Shown here in pieces: positions 35,838-49,300 of a stretch of 64,000 nucleotides of DNA. The notes under the pieces are model-generated. The model saw only the letters and a list, made by a program, of their open reading frames with translations. It was not told where the DNA came from and ran no database searches. This DNA comes from Branchiostoma floridae (lineage: Eukaryota > Chordata > Leptocardii > Amphioxiformes > Branchiostomatidae): NCBI RefSeq assembly GCF_000003815.2, contig NW_023365698.1, positions 1-64,000 of the forward strand. The letters run 5' to 3'. The position numbers and the translations under genes are program-made. How positions within the stretch are numbered: position 1 is the stretch's first letter; each line of letters begins with the position of its first letter.

Positions 35838-36099
35838 AATCAACCACTGCCTTCAAAGAAAAAGAAGTCAAACCCATGCAAACAATGGTAAGCATAACAC
35901 TTTAAAGTTGATTAGACATTATGATAAGTAAGTCTAAAGGCACTCCATTATCTTATTTTTACTTTTAGACTGAACAGCCTATAGGTGTGATTTTGTATAC
36001 AAAACATTTAATCAATTAATACATGTTTCAGCCTCAATCAGATAAGTCATAAGCAACCAATACAATGTCATGTAATACAATATCATGGAAATCATATAA

Positions 36100-36385
36100 A
36101 ACACATCATCCCTATGCAAAAGCTATCTACCACTCTCAGTTTGTGACCATAGCACCTTCAAATTATAGGACACAAAAAAACAGAAGTTTGACTGTAGTAC
36201 CCTAACAGGTCTCTAGGGGCCCACAATTTGAAGTCTCATGAAGACCTTTCCACATAACGAAAATTATATGTATCATGATTAAGACAATGCATTCAGACAT
36301 TCTGAACTTATTGCGTTGACACACAGGCATGCAGACACAGAAACGCTGCCGAAAATATAACCTTCTTGGCGAAGGTGACTAATAC
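36100..36385 (+). repeat. Repeat fragment, GGGGCCCA family
   Basis: It contains CAAAAGCTATCTACCACTCT, GTAGTACCCTAACAGG, TCTAGGGGCCCACAATTTGA and an ending with AATATAACCTTCTTGGCG. This is a diverged relative of 5405-6493. Confidence 0.5.
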
Positions 36386-37371
36386 CTAGTAGAAAAAACA
36401 ACAAGGAAGTTCTATTGACAACAAATAATGGTTGACTAACTCACTTAACAAGACACTTAGATGTCAGGAAGAGAGATTGGAGATCTGAATAAAAGAGGGA
36501 ACCTTGAAATAACTTGCTACATTCATTCAAAATATACATTAATTGTACCAGAATCTTTACGCATGTGACATCACATCCATAGAGCTAGCTAGCTATGATC
36601 ATCATCAGCTATGATACAAGTTCAAATTGCATACAGTTCATACAAACATTTTTTACAAAATATTTACAACCTTAACTCTAGTAAATGTCTGTACAATAGG
36701 TAGGAGCACAACTGCAATTGGCAACAATATCTACCCATTTTATCCCAAATGTCAATAAAAAATTCATTCATTGAAAAATTCACAATGTTTGTTAACATAT
36801 CAATAAAGGTAGAATACCTTATTGTACACTATACAAGTACAGGTTGCAACAAACACTACTTTACAGATGCATAATATACATAAATGTCAATCTCACATTA
36901 GAATCATACTTAGTAAATTCTACTATTTCTCACTTCTTTGTGATAGTGAAAATATAAAATAAGACAAATCTAAATATAAAACACAACTAATAAATTTTCC
37001 TATATTCATGATATGCAACTGTATAACTTGAATGCTATGTTTCACACAATACAAAGAACATCATTAACTTAGTTTACAGGCAAAATTTGCCCCTCAAAAT
37101 ACAGGAAGTACCATGATTTCATACTGTCAACATTTCACAAGTTTCACAGGGGAAGAGGACCTTCCATATGATTGTCGGCACATGCGTCTGCACTCCACAT
37201 GCTAAAAATGTGTTCAGCAATATTGTGCCCCCCCATACCAAATTAGCTGCCTTTGTACAATGTAACTCCTCCCACCATTGATTGTAATTGTTTAAGTATT
37301 CTAATACAATAAAGTTATATATATGAGAGATTCAAAAGCGACAGGTCACCTAACACTCTTTCTCCTAATGA
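36386..37371. other. AT-rich 3' flank of the 11-exon gene; nothing recognised
   Basis: On the minus strand this is downstream of the stop at 37372-37374. It probably includes the 3' UTR, but I cannot place the polyadenylation site. Confidence 0.3.
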
Positions 37372-40300
37372 CTATCCTGTCTTCATTCCCTCCTGATACA
37401 AAACAACATCTTTGCCAAACTTGTCAATGCAAGTGTCCATCAAGTCTAAGAGTGTGTTCATGTCTCTGTCCATAGTAGATATCAAGCTCTCCATGGAGTA
37501 CTGGCCAATGTGCAGGTCCTGGTTGTGGGAGGGGGGCAGGGCATTCTTGACTTGCTGGAAGACCTGGGCAGAAAGAAGATGACAAAATGTTGATAAACTT
37601 TCAAAATCAAAAAGACTGAACATTTGATGGACTAACTTGTGATATGAATTGACTTTATCAAGTGTTAGCATTTTCTCCTAACAACTGAAACGAATTTGAT
37701 TATACAAAATGTACTGAAAGGAGATTTGTAATAGGGGAGGGTGGGCAAATTAGGCTGTGCAATTTGTGGTGGATTTCAGTTTGCAGTGAAATGGTCAATG
37801 AGCTAAAAAGAAAAAGCTATCAGGTCGGCCTGGTATAAAGCCGAAACACAGTTTTCATGGACTTGTGCAGTTTCTGCAAGATGGAGTCAGCTCTATCCTG
37901 CTGAGCTAATAATGTACAGCCCCTGTCCGAATTACCTGTTGTGCTAAGTTACAGCTCCTCTTGTCCCTGGCTATGTCCTTACCTGCTGCGCTAATGAACA
38001 GCTCCTGTCCCTGGCTGTGTCCTTACCTTCAGAATCTATGCTATATAAATGGACAGCTCCTGTCCCTGACTGTGTCCATACCTGCTGTGCTAATGAACAG
38101 CTCCCGTCCCCAGCTGTGCCCTTACCTGCTGTACTAATGAACAGCTCCTGTCCCCAGCTGTGCCCTTACCTGCTGTACTAATGAACAGCTCCTGTCCCAA
38201 GCTGTGCCCTTACCTGCTGTGCTAATGAACAGCTCCTGTCCCCAGCTGTGCCCTTACCTGCTGTGCTAATGAACAGCTCCTGTCCCCAGCTGTGCCCTTA
38301 CCTGCTGTACTAATGAACAGCTCCTGTCCCCAGCTGTGCCCTTACCTGCTGTACTAATGAACAGCTCCTGTCCCAAGCTGTGCCCTTACCTGCTGTGCTA
38401 ATGAACAGCTCCTGTTCCCAGCTGTGCCCTTACCTGCCCATTACTGGTTGTCTCCTTACCTGCTGTGCTAATGAACAGCTCCTGTTACTGGCTATGTCCT
38501 TACCTGCTGTGCTAATAAACAGCTCCTGTCCCCTGAGCCATATCCTTACCTGCTGTGCTAATGAACAGCTCCTGTCCCTGGCTGTGTCCTTACCTGCTAT
38601 GCTAATGAACAGCTCCTGTCCCAAGCTCTGTCCTTACCTGCTGTGCTAATGAACAGCTCCTGTCCCCAGCTGTGTCCTTACCTGCTGTGCTAATGAACAG
38701 CTCCTGTCCCTGGCTGTGTGCAGCACCATGTAGAGGTGCTGTGGGAAGTGACAGTTGTGCAGGTAACGCAGCAGCTTGTCCTGGTTCTCTGGACTGCCAT
38801 GGAAGGCAGCGTCAGCTTTGGTCAGGAGCAGCCGCCGACCTGAACAGAGACAGGATCAATGTTGTACTCGTTTAGTTTGATTGTGCATTGCTTGTTGTTG
38901 ATTTGCTCCCATCAGTAGACTGCCCCATTGACCCCAAATAGTGATTTGGTCCTATGCGATCCCAATTTTTGGTGGTCATGGTCGCGTTGGCCAGGTGGTC
39001 ACTTAATGCTTACGTCAACAGGGGAAAATTTGTGGGACTGAGAAAAAGTGGTCGTAATGACCAAGTGGTAGGCTTGAAAGGGTTGGTCACTTGGACAGGT
39101 TTGAATGTATATATAGCCAAGGTTACTCAATCTAGCCGTTAGTATTGAGGGCTGGTTGCATGATAAAAGCAGCTACTGTCACATTCAATTTGAATTAAAA
39201 CGTAAACTATACCTTGAAATCAACAAATCTTTCCAAGTTGTTCACACATTAACGACAAACAAAATAAAATCTTCTGGCTTAAATTGTCCAACCCGTTTAT
39301 TTACATGTGTATGAATACATTGGACTATTCTGCCACTGCATACAGAAAGGAACTTATTCACCCTTCAAATAGATTACATTAAGTAGAAATAGATGTCATT
39401 TCCCTTTTCATCTAGCTATCTGTCTATATAATTATATACATATTTCATTTTCCTTCTTTGTGAAGAATGTAACTCTCTATACCACTATTTTGCATTGTCT
39501 GCTACTGGCCTTTTGGCAAGGTCTAATTTATCAAGTCACCATCAACAACTACAAGTACCTCTGATCCCATAGAGAGATGAAGGTAAGGGCAGCCTGGCCA
39601 GCAAGGTCAGCAGGATGTACTCAAGGTCGTTGTGCTGCTCCGCCCCCAGGGGGGTGACAGCCTGGGTCAGCTCGGCCAGGGCTGGGATGGTCAGGTGGGT
39701 TTTCACAGACACTGGAGCTGAGATCTGTGCTGACATGGTACCTGATGGACATAGAGAAAAGGTTCTTAGTGACAGATGTGCAGATGTTGGCACACTGGTG
39801 CACAGATGGTCAACAGAAGAGCGGCACGGTTTGTGATGAGTAACCACTGCAGGTCTGATGTCAGTGTCACTGGCGGGAACTCACTGCCCTCCTACAGGAC
39901 CCGAAATGGTTGTCACTCCTGTCGCGACGTCAGAATAAATGGCTTAGTAATGATGTACAAGGTAACCAACGATCTGGTGGCCATTCTGGCTACTTGCCTC
40001 TTACCAGCACACATGAGTATCCATGCTAACCACTCACATAAGTACAGAACTCTACGATGCAGGTGTTACACTGCAAAGTATGCCTCATACGCTAGGACGA
40101 TTCCCGAGTCAAACAGCCTCTACCCCCACATTGTCAACAGCCCATCACTGGACAAATTCATAGTCCAGACGTTGGGTCTCCTCCATCTGCGTGATATTCC
40201 TACCAGGAAGTTTGCAGATTATGGACTTGAACTAGAACTGGAACTAACACCCTCCGGTTTAATTTGGAAATTCCATTATTATTTGGGAGTGACCTCCCAG

Positions 40301-43300
40301 ATCTCAGCAACCGTGCACCCAGATGGGCTAATATCGTAAGATGTAAGTATAAATGATGTAAGAAATATGTAGCAGCCAATAACGATCCCCTGGGGATTAA
40401 TCTAAATTGGCATAACTGTACATAATTATGCATAATTATGCATAATTATGCATAACTTTTGAGGGTTATGCATAATTATGCATAAGTTTCCAATGGTTAT
40501 GCATAATTATGCATAAGGTTCCAAGAGTTATGCATAATTATCCATAAGGTTCCTAGTTTTATGCATAATCATGCTTGTTCAAGGGTTATGCATAAGGGTT
40601 CTGATGATTATGCATAATTCTTGGAACCTTATGCATAATTATGCATAACCATTGGAAACTTATGCATAATTATGCATAACCCTCAAAAGTTATGCATAAT
40701 TATGCATAATTATGTACAGTTATGCCAATTTAGATTAATCCCCAGGGGGTCGTTATTGGCTGCTACGTATTTCTTACATCATTTATACTTACATCTTACG
40801 ATATTAGCCCATCTGGGTGCACGGTTGCTGAGATCTGGGAGGTCACTCCCAAATAATAATGGAATTCCCAAATTAAATCGGAGGGTGTTAACTGCATCTG
40901 GCACACCAAATCTGTGTGTGTGTTTTGGACAGACAATCCCTGGGACTTGGTGGGCGTCACTCCACCGTCAGGGAAAAAGTGGTGTAAAGTGCCTTTCCCA
41001 AGCCTAGGGTAGAATATTGGGCCATGGTAAGTATCAAGCCCAGGACCTGAAGTGGTTCTGACTCTAATGCTCAGACTGTTACTAGTGTTAGGCCACACCG
41101 ACACACCATTGGGCAGACAGCTGCTTTTAGAATTATCACGGTAATGGCAAATTACGTACACTTCAAAAACATGTTAAAAATGTATGTCAAACATATTGGA
41201 AAATGAAGCACTTCTACAATCACAAAGTCAAGAGATCCTTAAAAGGGCCACCAAATTTTATCCTACTTTTTGTAAGATGTGACCACCTATTTGCTGCTGT
41301 GCAATGTGAGCTTATCACAATTGCTCTCTGATCTTGATGGAGAAGGTGACTGATGGTTACTCAAATGTTGGTTGAATAAAACACTTTGTTTTGCACAAAA
41401 AATTTTGTTATTCAGTGATTGCCACAATGATGAAATATTTCACAGGTCCTCAGTCATATGACCAGACTGGAATTTAGTTGACCTTCATCTGAAAATTCCA
41501 CCAAGTACGTAATATCCGATTTTCTTTGCAATCTGATAGCTTGACCAAGTATGTCCAAAAGCAAGATTTTTTTCTGAGCTGCTCTATGGACGCAACACAA
41601 ATAAAGTTCATGTAAGGACGTCATGATTTGCAGCGACTTACAAGACATCTCGAAAAAAAGCTCAATGACAGGTACTCAAAGTTGTTATGTGCTGCTCTGT
41701 ACGTCTTGGAAAGAACTCCCCACAAAGAAACTGCTATATGATATTGGGATCTATCCCCACCCCCCCATATCATGTTCCACCAGACTGAGTGTTGCTTCAG
41801 AAAGCCAATATCTAAAGCATGAGAAAAGGCTGTCACAAAAATCCTCGATATGGCTGAAATGGACAATACACGAAGAGTACCCCATCATATATGGTCCACC
41901 CCCTGAACACGAGAGACAGTCTTTCTTCCTTAAAAGCTTTCCATAATAAACCATTCATATAGTTATTACATGTACCTAGCATACAGCTAGGAGGAGTTAA
42001 AAAAAGTTAAACCCTTCCCGCGCCTCATGGCACATAGGGCGGCGCCCATCTCTATTTCCTTAGCCCTGGGCCACACAAAGCAATCACTACAGCAGGGGGC
42101 TATGTAGTCCACTGGTAGTGGTGTGTGTTCAACTTCCATACTCTTTCCCGAATGCTGAGTGCTAAGCAGAGAAAGCAGCATGTACCATTTTTAAAGTCTT
42201 TGGTATGACTCGGCTGGGGATCAAACTCACGACCTACCGAATGCAGGGCGAACACTCTACCCACTAGACCATTGCACTGGTTCTGGATGTGGAGGAGGAG
42301 ACAAGATAACGATGTCCTGACCTGTAACCCCCCCGCTTCTGTCCTTGAGCTGAGCGAAGTTGTCCCGTAGTGTCCCCACCGTCTGCACCAGCCCCATCTT
42401 CTGCAGCTCCACATGCTCCAGGTGCCGGCTGCAGGTGGGAACCATCTGGTACAGCTGGGGGAAGGAATCAATCAAGAGCTCATTGTTTAGCAACAAATTA
42501 GGATACTTTTTTTAATAAATGTTTTTGTTTTTTACATTTTATACTAATGTTAGGTTTTGATATTTGTCAATCTGAGGTACACATACCTTGTCGTCAAAGT
42601 CTTTACATTTTCAGGTAAAATTCAGGGAGTGAAAGTCTGCAAACTCAGATTTTTGTGGTCATTAAGCTGAATCTGTTTCACACAAACTCACTTTGATGAA
42701 AGCCCTACTCTCATTTGTGAACAGTTAAGATGTGTGAACTAGCACAGGCACAGGAACTGGTTACTGAAGTTTAGGTAACAGATCTGGACCGGGAACAGTC
42801 ATGAACTATTTGACTAGTAACTAAAATAACATTGTACAATTCAATAATGACACAAACAGTTGTAATAAACTAGCCTGTGCCATGTGTCCTCAGTTTTGCA
42901 AGGGTATCTCATATTAAAGATGGCATTTTGATTTCAATGCCATATTCAAGGAGGTTCCTTGCTATACTACTGTACTTTCATATTCATCTTTGCTAAATGT
43001 TGAGCTTTGTGGTTAAGTTTTTATGCATATAATCAAACAACGGATAGTGAGTGAGCAGGGCTCGAAATACACTTTTCAGTCAACTTGCACCAGTGCAAGT
43101 TAAGCCAAAGGTAACTTGCACCAAAAGAAACTTACTTGCACAACCCAAAATAGTGAACTGTTAACCCTTTATTCTTCTTCTGAAAATTTGCAAATATATG
43201 GGGATACATAAAGACCACATGTTTGGATATTTGTTTTCCAAAGCGTATTTTATTTTGGATTTCAAATTGTACAACAAATGTGAATTTAGGCTTAATTTAA

Positions 43301-46300
43301 GACAATTCAATGTCTACAACTTGATATGATCAATAGATTTCTTCTGGACTCTTCGAGTGACTTCCATCACTATTCTTAACCATCGCTAGAACAACTCAAT
43401 ACAAACACATATAACTGGAAAATCCAGTTGATCATATCAAAGTCACTAAATTGTATGCAAAATGTATTTACTCATATGCAAATCAAGGTAAGACAACACC
43501 ATAGGAATTATTAGCATTATAGAGATGGAATTGTCTTCAAATTTTGTTTACCTGGATGTCTAACCAAGTTTAGAAATAACAAATTTAGGCTATTTTTTTA
43601 TTCAGTGTTGTTTTCTTTTACCTTTCAATGGCAGACAATATTCTTGGTGTGTGTAAGCTTTTTCTAAAGTCAGGTATTAGTGGATAAAAGTAACTTGCAC
43701 TGGTGCAAGTTTGGTCCAAACTTACTTGCACCACACCAATTTTACATGCACAAACTTGCATATGCATGTGGTATTTCGAGCCCTGGTGAGTGAGTGCATC
43801 TTCAAAAGTCACAAATAAGAATATACTAAGTCTTAGATTTTGTACAGTACATGGTATATTAAGATCTGCTGTTTTGAACACATACTGAAACAATTCTAGT
43901 GGTACTGTACATTAGACATTGTAGTAAGAACTGCTAGTGCTATGGTCTTACCCCCATGAGTCTGTCCAGTTGATACACCAGTAACTGGGACAGGTGGAAC
44001 TCCTCTGGTCCTGCCTTAGACATGAACATTGCCTTGAACACCTGGCCTGCTGTATCCTGTAAGGTCACAGTGAGCTGTCCCCCGGGGATGGCCTTACCCC
44101 CCGCGGGGTGCTGGAAGTTATCTGCCGAGGTGACGCTGCTGTTAGCTAGGATGGATGCCCACTTCTCATCAGTCAAACCTGCAAAGTTAACATGTAAACA
44201 ACAAACATCCTGTTCAGTGTCCAAGAACTGTCACTGGACAAAGTACGCATCTTGGATTGGTTTGTGAGGGGTGTAAAGGAGGCCATTTATATTAGGGCGC
44301 ATCAACCCTCTCTGAACCATGATGGTGGTAGGTTCCACCTGCCGCCATTTATGATTTGCTGCTGATTACTGACGTCATCCAATGACTTTCGGAACATCAG
44401 AACAGCGAATTATCTATCTAAAGAAGGTCGGAGTCCTAGACCGAAAATTTATGGTGAGTCTTTATGTTGTTACTTTGAAACAAAGTTTAAACTTTTTTCA
44501 TTAACTATATTTGTACATATAACTATAGATTATATAAGTGCAAATTTTATCATCCACAGGGTATTCTACTGTTATTCCTGATTTTTTAATGTACTGTTAC
44601 TGTATGTTCACTGTTTTCACGGTGAAGACTGTAACGTGAACTTATCATTACTGATAACAAATAATTCACAGAAGACAATTTGAAAGTGAATTAAAGTATA
44701 TCCATTGTTTTTAAATCCAGGTTATAAAAGGATATCAAGTCAACAGTTTCAGATTGTAAAATTTTAGGAATAGCACAGTTTTAAACCACCATCTGTCAAC
44801 TTGATATCCCTAAATACATGTGTAATCATGCAATTTTGATTCAATTGTAACAGTCCTATGCACATAAATTTTTGACAGTTTAAAAAAAAGCTTTTGACCA
44901 TAGGGTAATTAGTACAAGCAGCTGCAAAATTAGCAAATATATACTGGAGCCTTAACGGCAAAGGTCCTACAAATGGGCAGAAAAATTTTCTGCGGACGCA
45001 AAGTATTGTGTTTGCAATTGTAGCAGTCATGGTTAACATAATACCACTACCAATTAAAAATTCAATCTTGAAATAGTTTAACTGTAATATCCAACACAAA
45101 AATTGGACTCACCCAAATTTTTGACAGCACAGCATCAGTCTTTGTCAAGGAATGAACAGCAGGTTTCCACTTAGTTACTCAGTGAGCAGTGGATCATAGG
45201 CTGCAGGAAGTCTATGGCGCCCACCGTCTCTACTCAGGGAAGGTTGTAAAGCTCTGATTTCACAGGAGAAGTGGATTGTTCATTCCTTGACATTAGACTG
45301 ATGCTGTGCAGTCAAAAATTTGGGTGTTGGAAATTACAGTTTAACTATTTCAAGAATGACTTCTACCAACACAGATGAACTTTCAAGTTAAAGATTCAAT
45401 CATTATGCATTTCCTATAGTTATTGGCCCACACCTTTCCATCCACAGTCCCTCATCAGTCTCTCCTCTCTCCTCCCCCTCAGGTCTCTCTGTTTCTGTAG
45501 CTCCTCCTCCACACAGGGCTGCTGCTGAAATACACTCTTCTGATTGGCTGAGTGCTTTTGTCCAGTAGTTTGATTGACGGCTGGCTGAACCCTACTCCCA
45601 CCCTTACTCTGTGGCTTTATGTAAATTGTTGTTCCCTGGTTGGCTGCTGGATCAGATGCACCATTCTTCAAGAAGATAGTCAACCATCCTGTAGTATCAT
45701 ATATATATAAAAAGTCATATAGTATATCATAAGAATAAGATATGATAAGAATATCAATCATTGAGACACACTGAATGTAGTACCTACATGTGTATTCAAT
45801 AATCATACTATAGTTTTGTCTTCCATATATCACAAAAAGACCAAACAGTAGGGGTGGGTACCGGTAAAGTGTAATGGTACAAAACCGCTTTTTCTTTATT
45901 GGACCAGTCCAGAAAAAATGGACCTGAAAAAATTTGGTGACCGGATATTGGACCTATTGGAAAATGAACAGATTATATGATCAGGCATTCACACATTTTG
46001 AGGCTTACTGGTCGAAGAATATAACTAGAGCAAAGTAGAGTAGAGTCTACAGTCATTTTCTACCAAGTTTTACAATCAATCGTACAGAGGCAGTTATCCT
46101 TGTAGGTTTTTATAATGTCAGCGGGAGTCCAATAGTATACTCCACAAAACAGATTTCTTTGTTGCGAAATGGACTGTCTTATTGTTTTGAGTATAGTCTA
46201 TTCACAAGTTTTGACATACTGAATCAGGTTCAGGTTTCAGACCTGGACCTGATCCTCTGGACCTGAACCAGACCTGGACATGAATTTTCCGTACTGGTAC

Positions 46301-49300
46301 CCACCCCTACTAGTACCCAACAGTGTACCTGAGTATCCTATCCAACCCTAGTCCAGGGTACCATACCCACCCCTGGTCCAGTGTACTATACAGACCCCTG
46401 GTGAGTACTGTCAGTTTCATGTCTAGTGAGCAATTGTGATTCACCTTCTACACTGTGATGAGGAATGGAGACAAAAGCTCTACATCTCAGATCTTTGTCA
46501 CACTTTAAGATGGCATCCTGCAGACCCTGTGCCGTCAGCACACATCCCCAGTCAGCACGGGAGTTGGGACAGGGGTAGTCAAACTTGGCCTGGTAGTCGG
46601 AATTCTCCAGCTTGATGTAACCATGGGCATTTGGTACCTATGTGGGACAGTACAAGTCATGGTCTTTTCTTTGGCAGTCCAGTTAAAGTCTTAGATTTAC
46701 AATGAGCAAAAAAGACAACCCACAATTTCAAACCTATTGAGTACATTTCATTACAAGTCAGACTTATGTAAAACTGTAATATCTTAACACCGCAAAATTT
46801 GCATACTGACACATTGTTTGATCACCTGTTGGAGTCTTTCACATATCATGATATTTTTGCCACTACTTTATCAGAAATTACTTTTATCAGAAAACATGTA
46901 TACATAAAATTTATCTGAGTGATACTATATATAGTTATACAAGTATGCTTGGGTGTAATAAGTTAGTAGGTTTGCATTAATACTAAAATTAATACTAAAT
47001 AAAATCATGGCTCATCAAAAAAAGTATTCCTGTTTCCTATATCTTAGCATCATTTGACTTTGAATTGGTCCTAGGACAGATCCCGATCGCAATCTGTACT
47101 TAGTCTAGTAGAATCGAAGATTGACCTAGGACAGATCCTGATTGCAGTCTGCCCTAGGACCAAGTACGATCGTGATCTCTCCTAGGACGATCGGCCATTC
47201 TACTGGATCGTGATCTCTACTGTGACATAATATAACAAACTTTGATGGTACAGTCCCCTTCTGAGAATGGAAGAACAGAAGTCAAAGAAGAACCTATTAA
47301 GTATGTGAATGACCCTGTAAGAGATAGACTGACAACATTATAAGGGAAGATCTCCCCAACCTATACAGTGCCCACCCTAATTATAGGGTGCAATCAAGCC
47401 TCCACATCTAAGTGTGAGTATGTTTAATCCTCGCCTGACGGGAACAACAGACACTTAACTGGATGGTGAGTGTGCATGTGAGTGTGGGGTAATGTCTAGA
47501 ACACTGCTGAATCAGTGGTCAGTACTGAGAATTAGTTAGCTGGCAGTCTGACCTTCTCCTGACCTTGTCCCTGGTCCTGTTGACTGGGAACTGCAGGGAT
47601 GATGGGGTGGGGGGCATCGGTTATTGGATCATCATCTGCAACAAAAAAACATTCATATAGGGTCTGCAGTTTGAACTGTCTTTGAGTGACTGTGTCATTG
47701 ATGAAATAAAATGCAACAGCTTTTAATAACATTCAACGATATCATTCAATGAGGGACATTTGTACAAAATATACACCCTTCTGATGTTACCAGGCAAGTT
47801 TCATCCCAGACCTCACAGTGAACAAAGCAGCCTGTTTGGAACCTGGCATCAAAATTTGTGTTAAATATTCTTTTAAATTGCTCAGAGCAAACATTGTGAT
47901 GACTCCAAAAAGTGAATTTTTTTCTATTGTGCTGTTAGTCTATGGAACACCCGACCACCAAACGTCAAATCTCTGACCACTCTTTTGACCACTTTTTAAA
48001 AGGCAGTTTGTTTGTAAGTTAATTCATACATGTATGTCTCTTTTGATCTAATAATAGTATAAGCTGAATGTCTGTATACATGTGTATATTTATTTTAAAT
48101 TGTTTGAAACCCTGGTAAACTAGCACTAAAGTAACGGGCTATCACAATAAAGGAATAAAGGAAGGAACTTATTACAAATCTGACCTTTGTAAATGAGGAG
48201 GAGCTTTTCCAGCAGCTCTTGTGCATCAAGTGACAAACTGTCCAGCTCCCACAGGAGGTCCTGCACTTTGTGAGCAACCTGCTCGGGGGCGCTGCTGACC
48301 AACAGGGGGCGCAGGAAGTACTGATACACATTGTGTAGATTAGTCTTGGAATTGTAATTCTTGCAGCGGAAGTTGGAACATGGAGACCCTGTGGTAAGAA
48401 ATCAATGGGTAAAGATTTGGTACTAGTACGAGTTAAAGAATGGACAAACAGTGATGATGATGGCTGTTTCTTCGTATCCGAAGATCAATGGTAGGCAGAC
48501 AGGTTGATTAGACGACCAGTCTGCCTGGCCTGCACGTGACTTTTTAAGGTGAAGGAGGGGTGTGCACTTTCTTCTCCGACCTCTCGTCTACTGGCGCACT
48601 AAGTCCTACAGTGACAGAACTGTTTTGCCACGTAAGATGGCCCCAGCAAATGCAGGTTTATTATTTGGAGTTTCCATCTCCTAGGAGGACTTCCGACCAA
48701 GGACGCAAGGGGTTCCTCCTACCCCCGACTCGTGTGTCATGGCGGGTGCGTCATGCCCGAACATGCCCCTATGGCCTGTCACCACAACAAAGGCCTATCA
48801 CTGCCACTAGCCGCAGCTATGTACTCATTTACACCTGAGTTAGGTGAGGAAAGTCGTGTAAAGTGCCTTTCCCAAGGGCACAAGATCGGTGACACGGCAA
48901 GCGGATTTGAACCCGGGACCTCTCGGGCCTGAGACCAACGCGCTCCCGATCGTGCCACGCGGTCCCACATTGGACAAACAGTAAACACTGGGTAATTACT
49001 GAGACTGTGCATTTGCATAAATCTACTTGATTGTAGAAAACATTTTATATTGTGACTCACTAGCATCCAGTCCCTCCAGCTGGCAGTCTGCGTGTGAGTT
49101 ACAGACAGGCTCCGTCCCCACCAGACTTCCCACCCCCACCAGCCGGATGGACCCTTCCGACATCATGAACATGCTGTCTGTGAAGTTGGCCATGAGCAGA
49201 TCTCCCATGGACGAGCGCTGCAGAACTCGCAGTAAACTGGCTAAGTCCAGGCAAATCTGAAAACGGTAGGAATGCATGGGGACATTATTAAACAGCTTAA

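Noticed and set aside
39776-40339. 187-residue plus-strand frame as a host gene
   Set aside because: The middle is a reverse transcriptase tail and the end runs into the palindromic element.
43952-45688. Two separate genes (PKDCC-like and FAM20-like) rather than one
   Set aside because: No start, promoter or polyadenylation signal seen between them, and the exon 6 to 7 splice is in phase; kept as the main alternative in findings.
48890-48968. Possible functional tRNA gene on the minus strand
   Set aside because: The A and B boxes are present, but the acceptor stem does not close and a SINE body follows.
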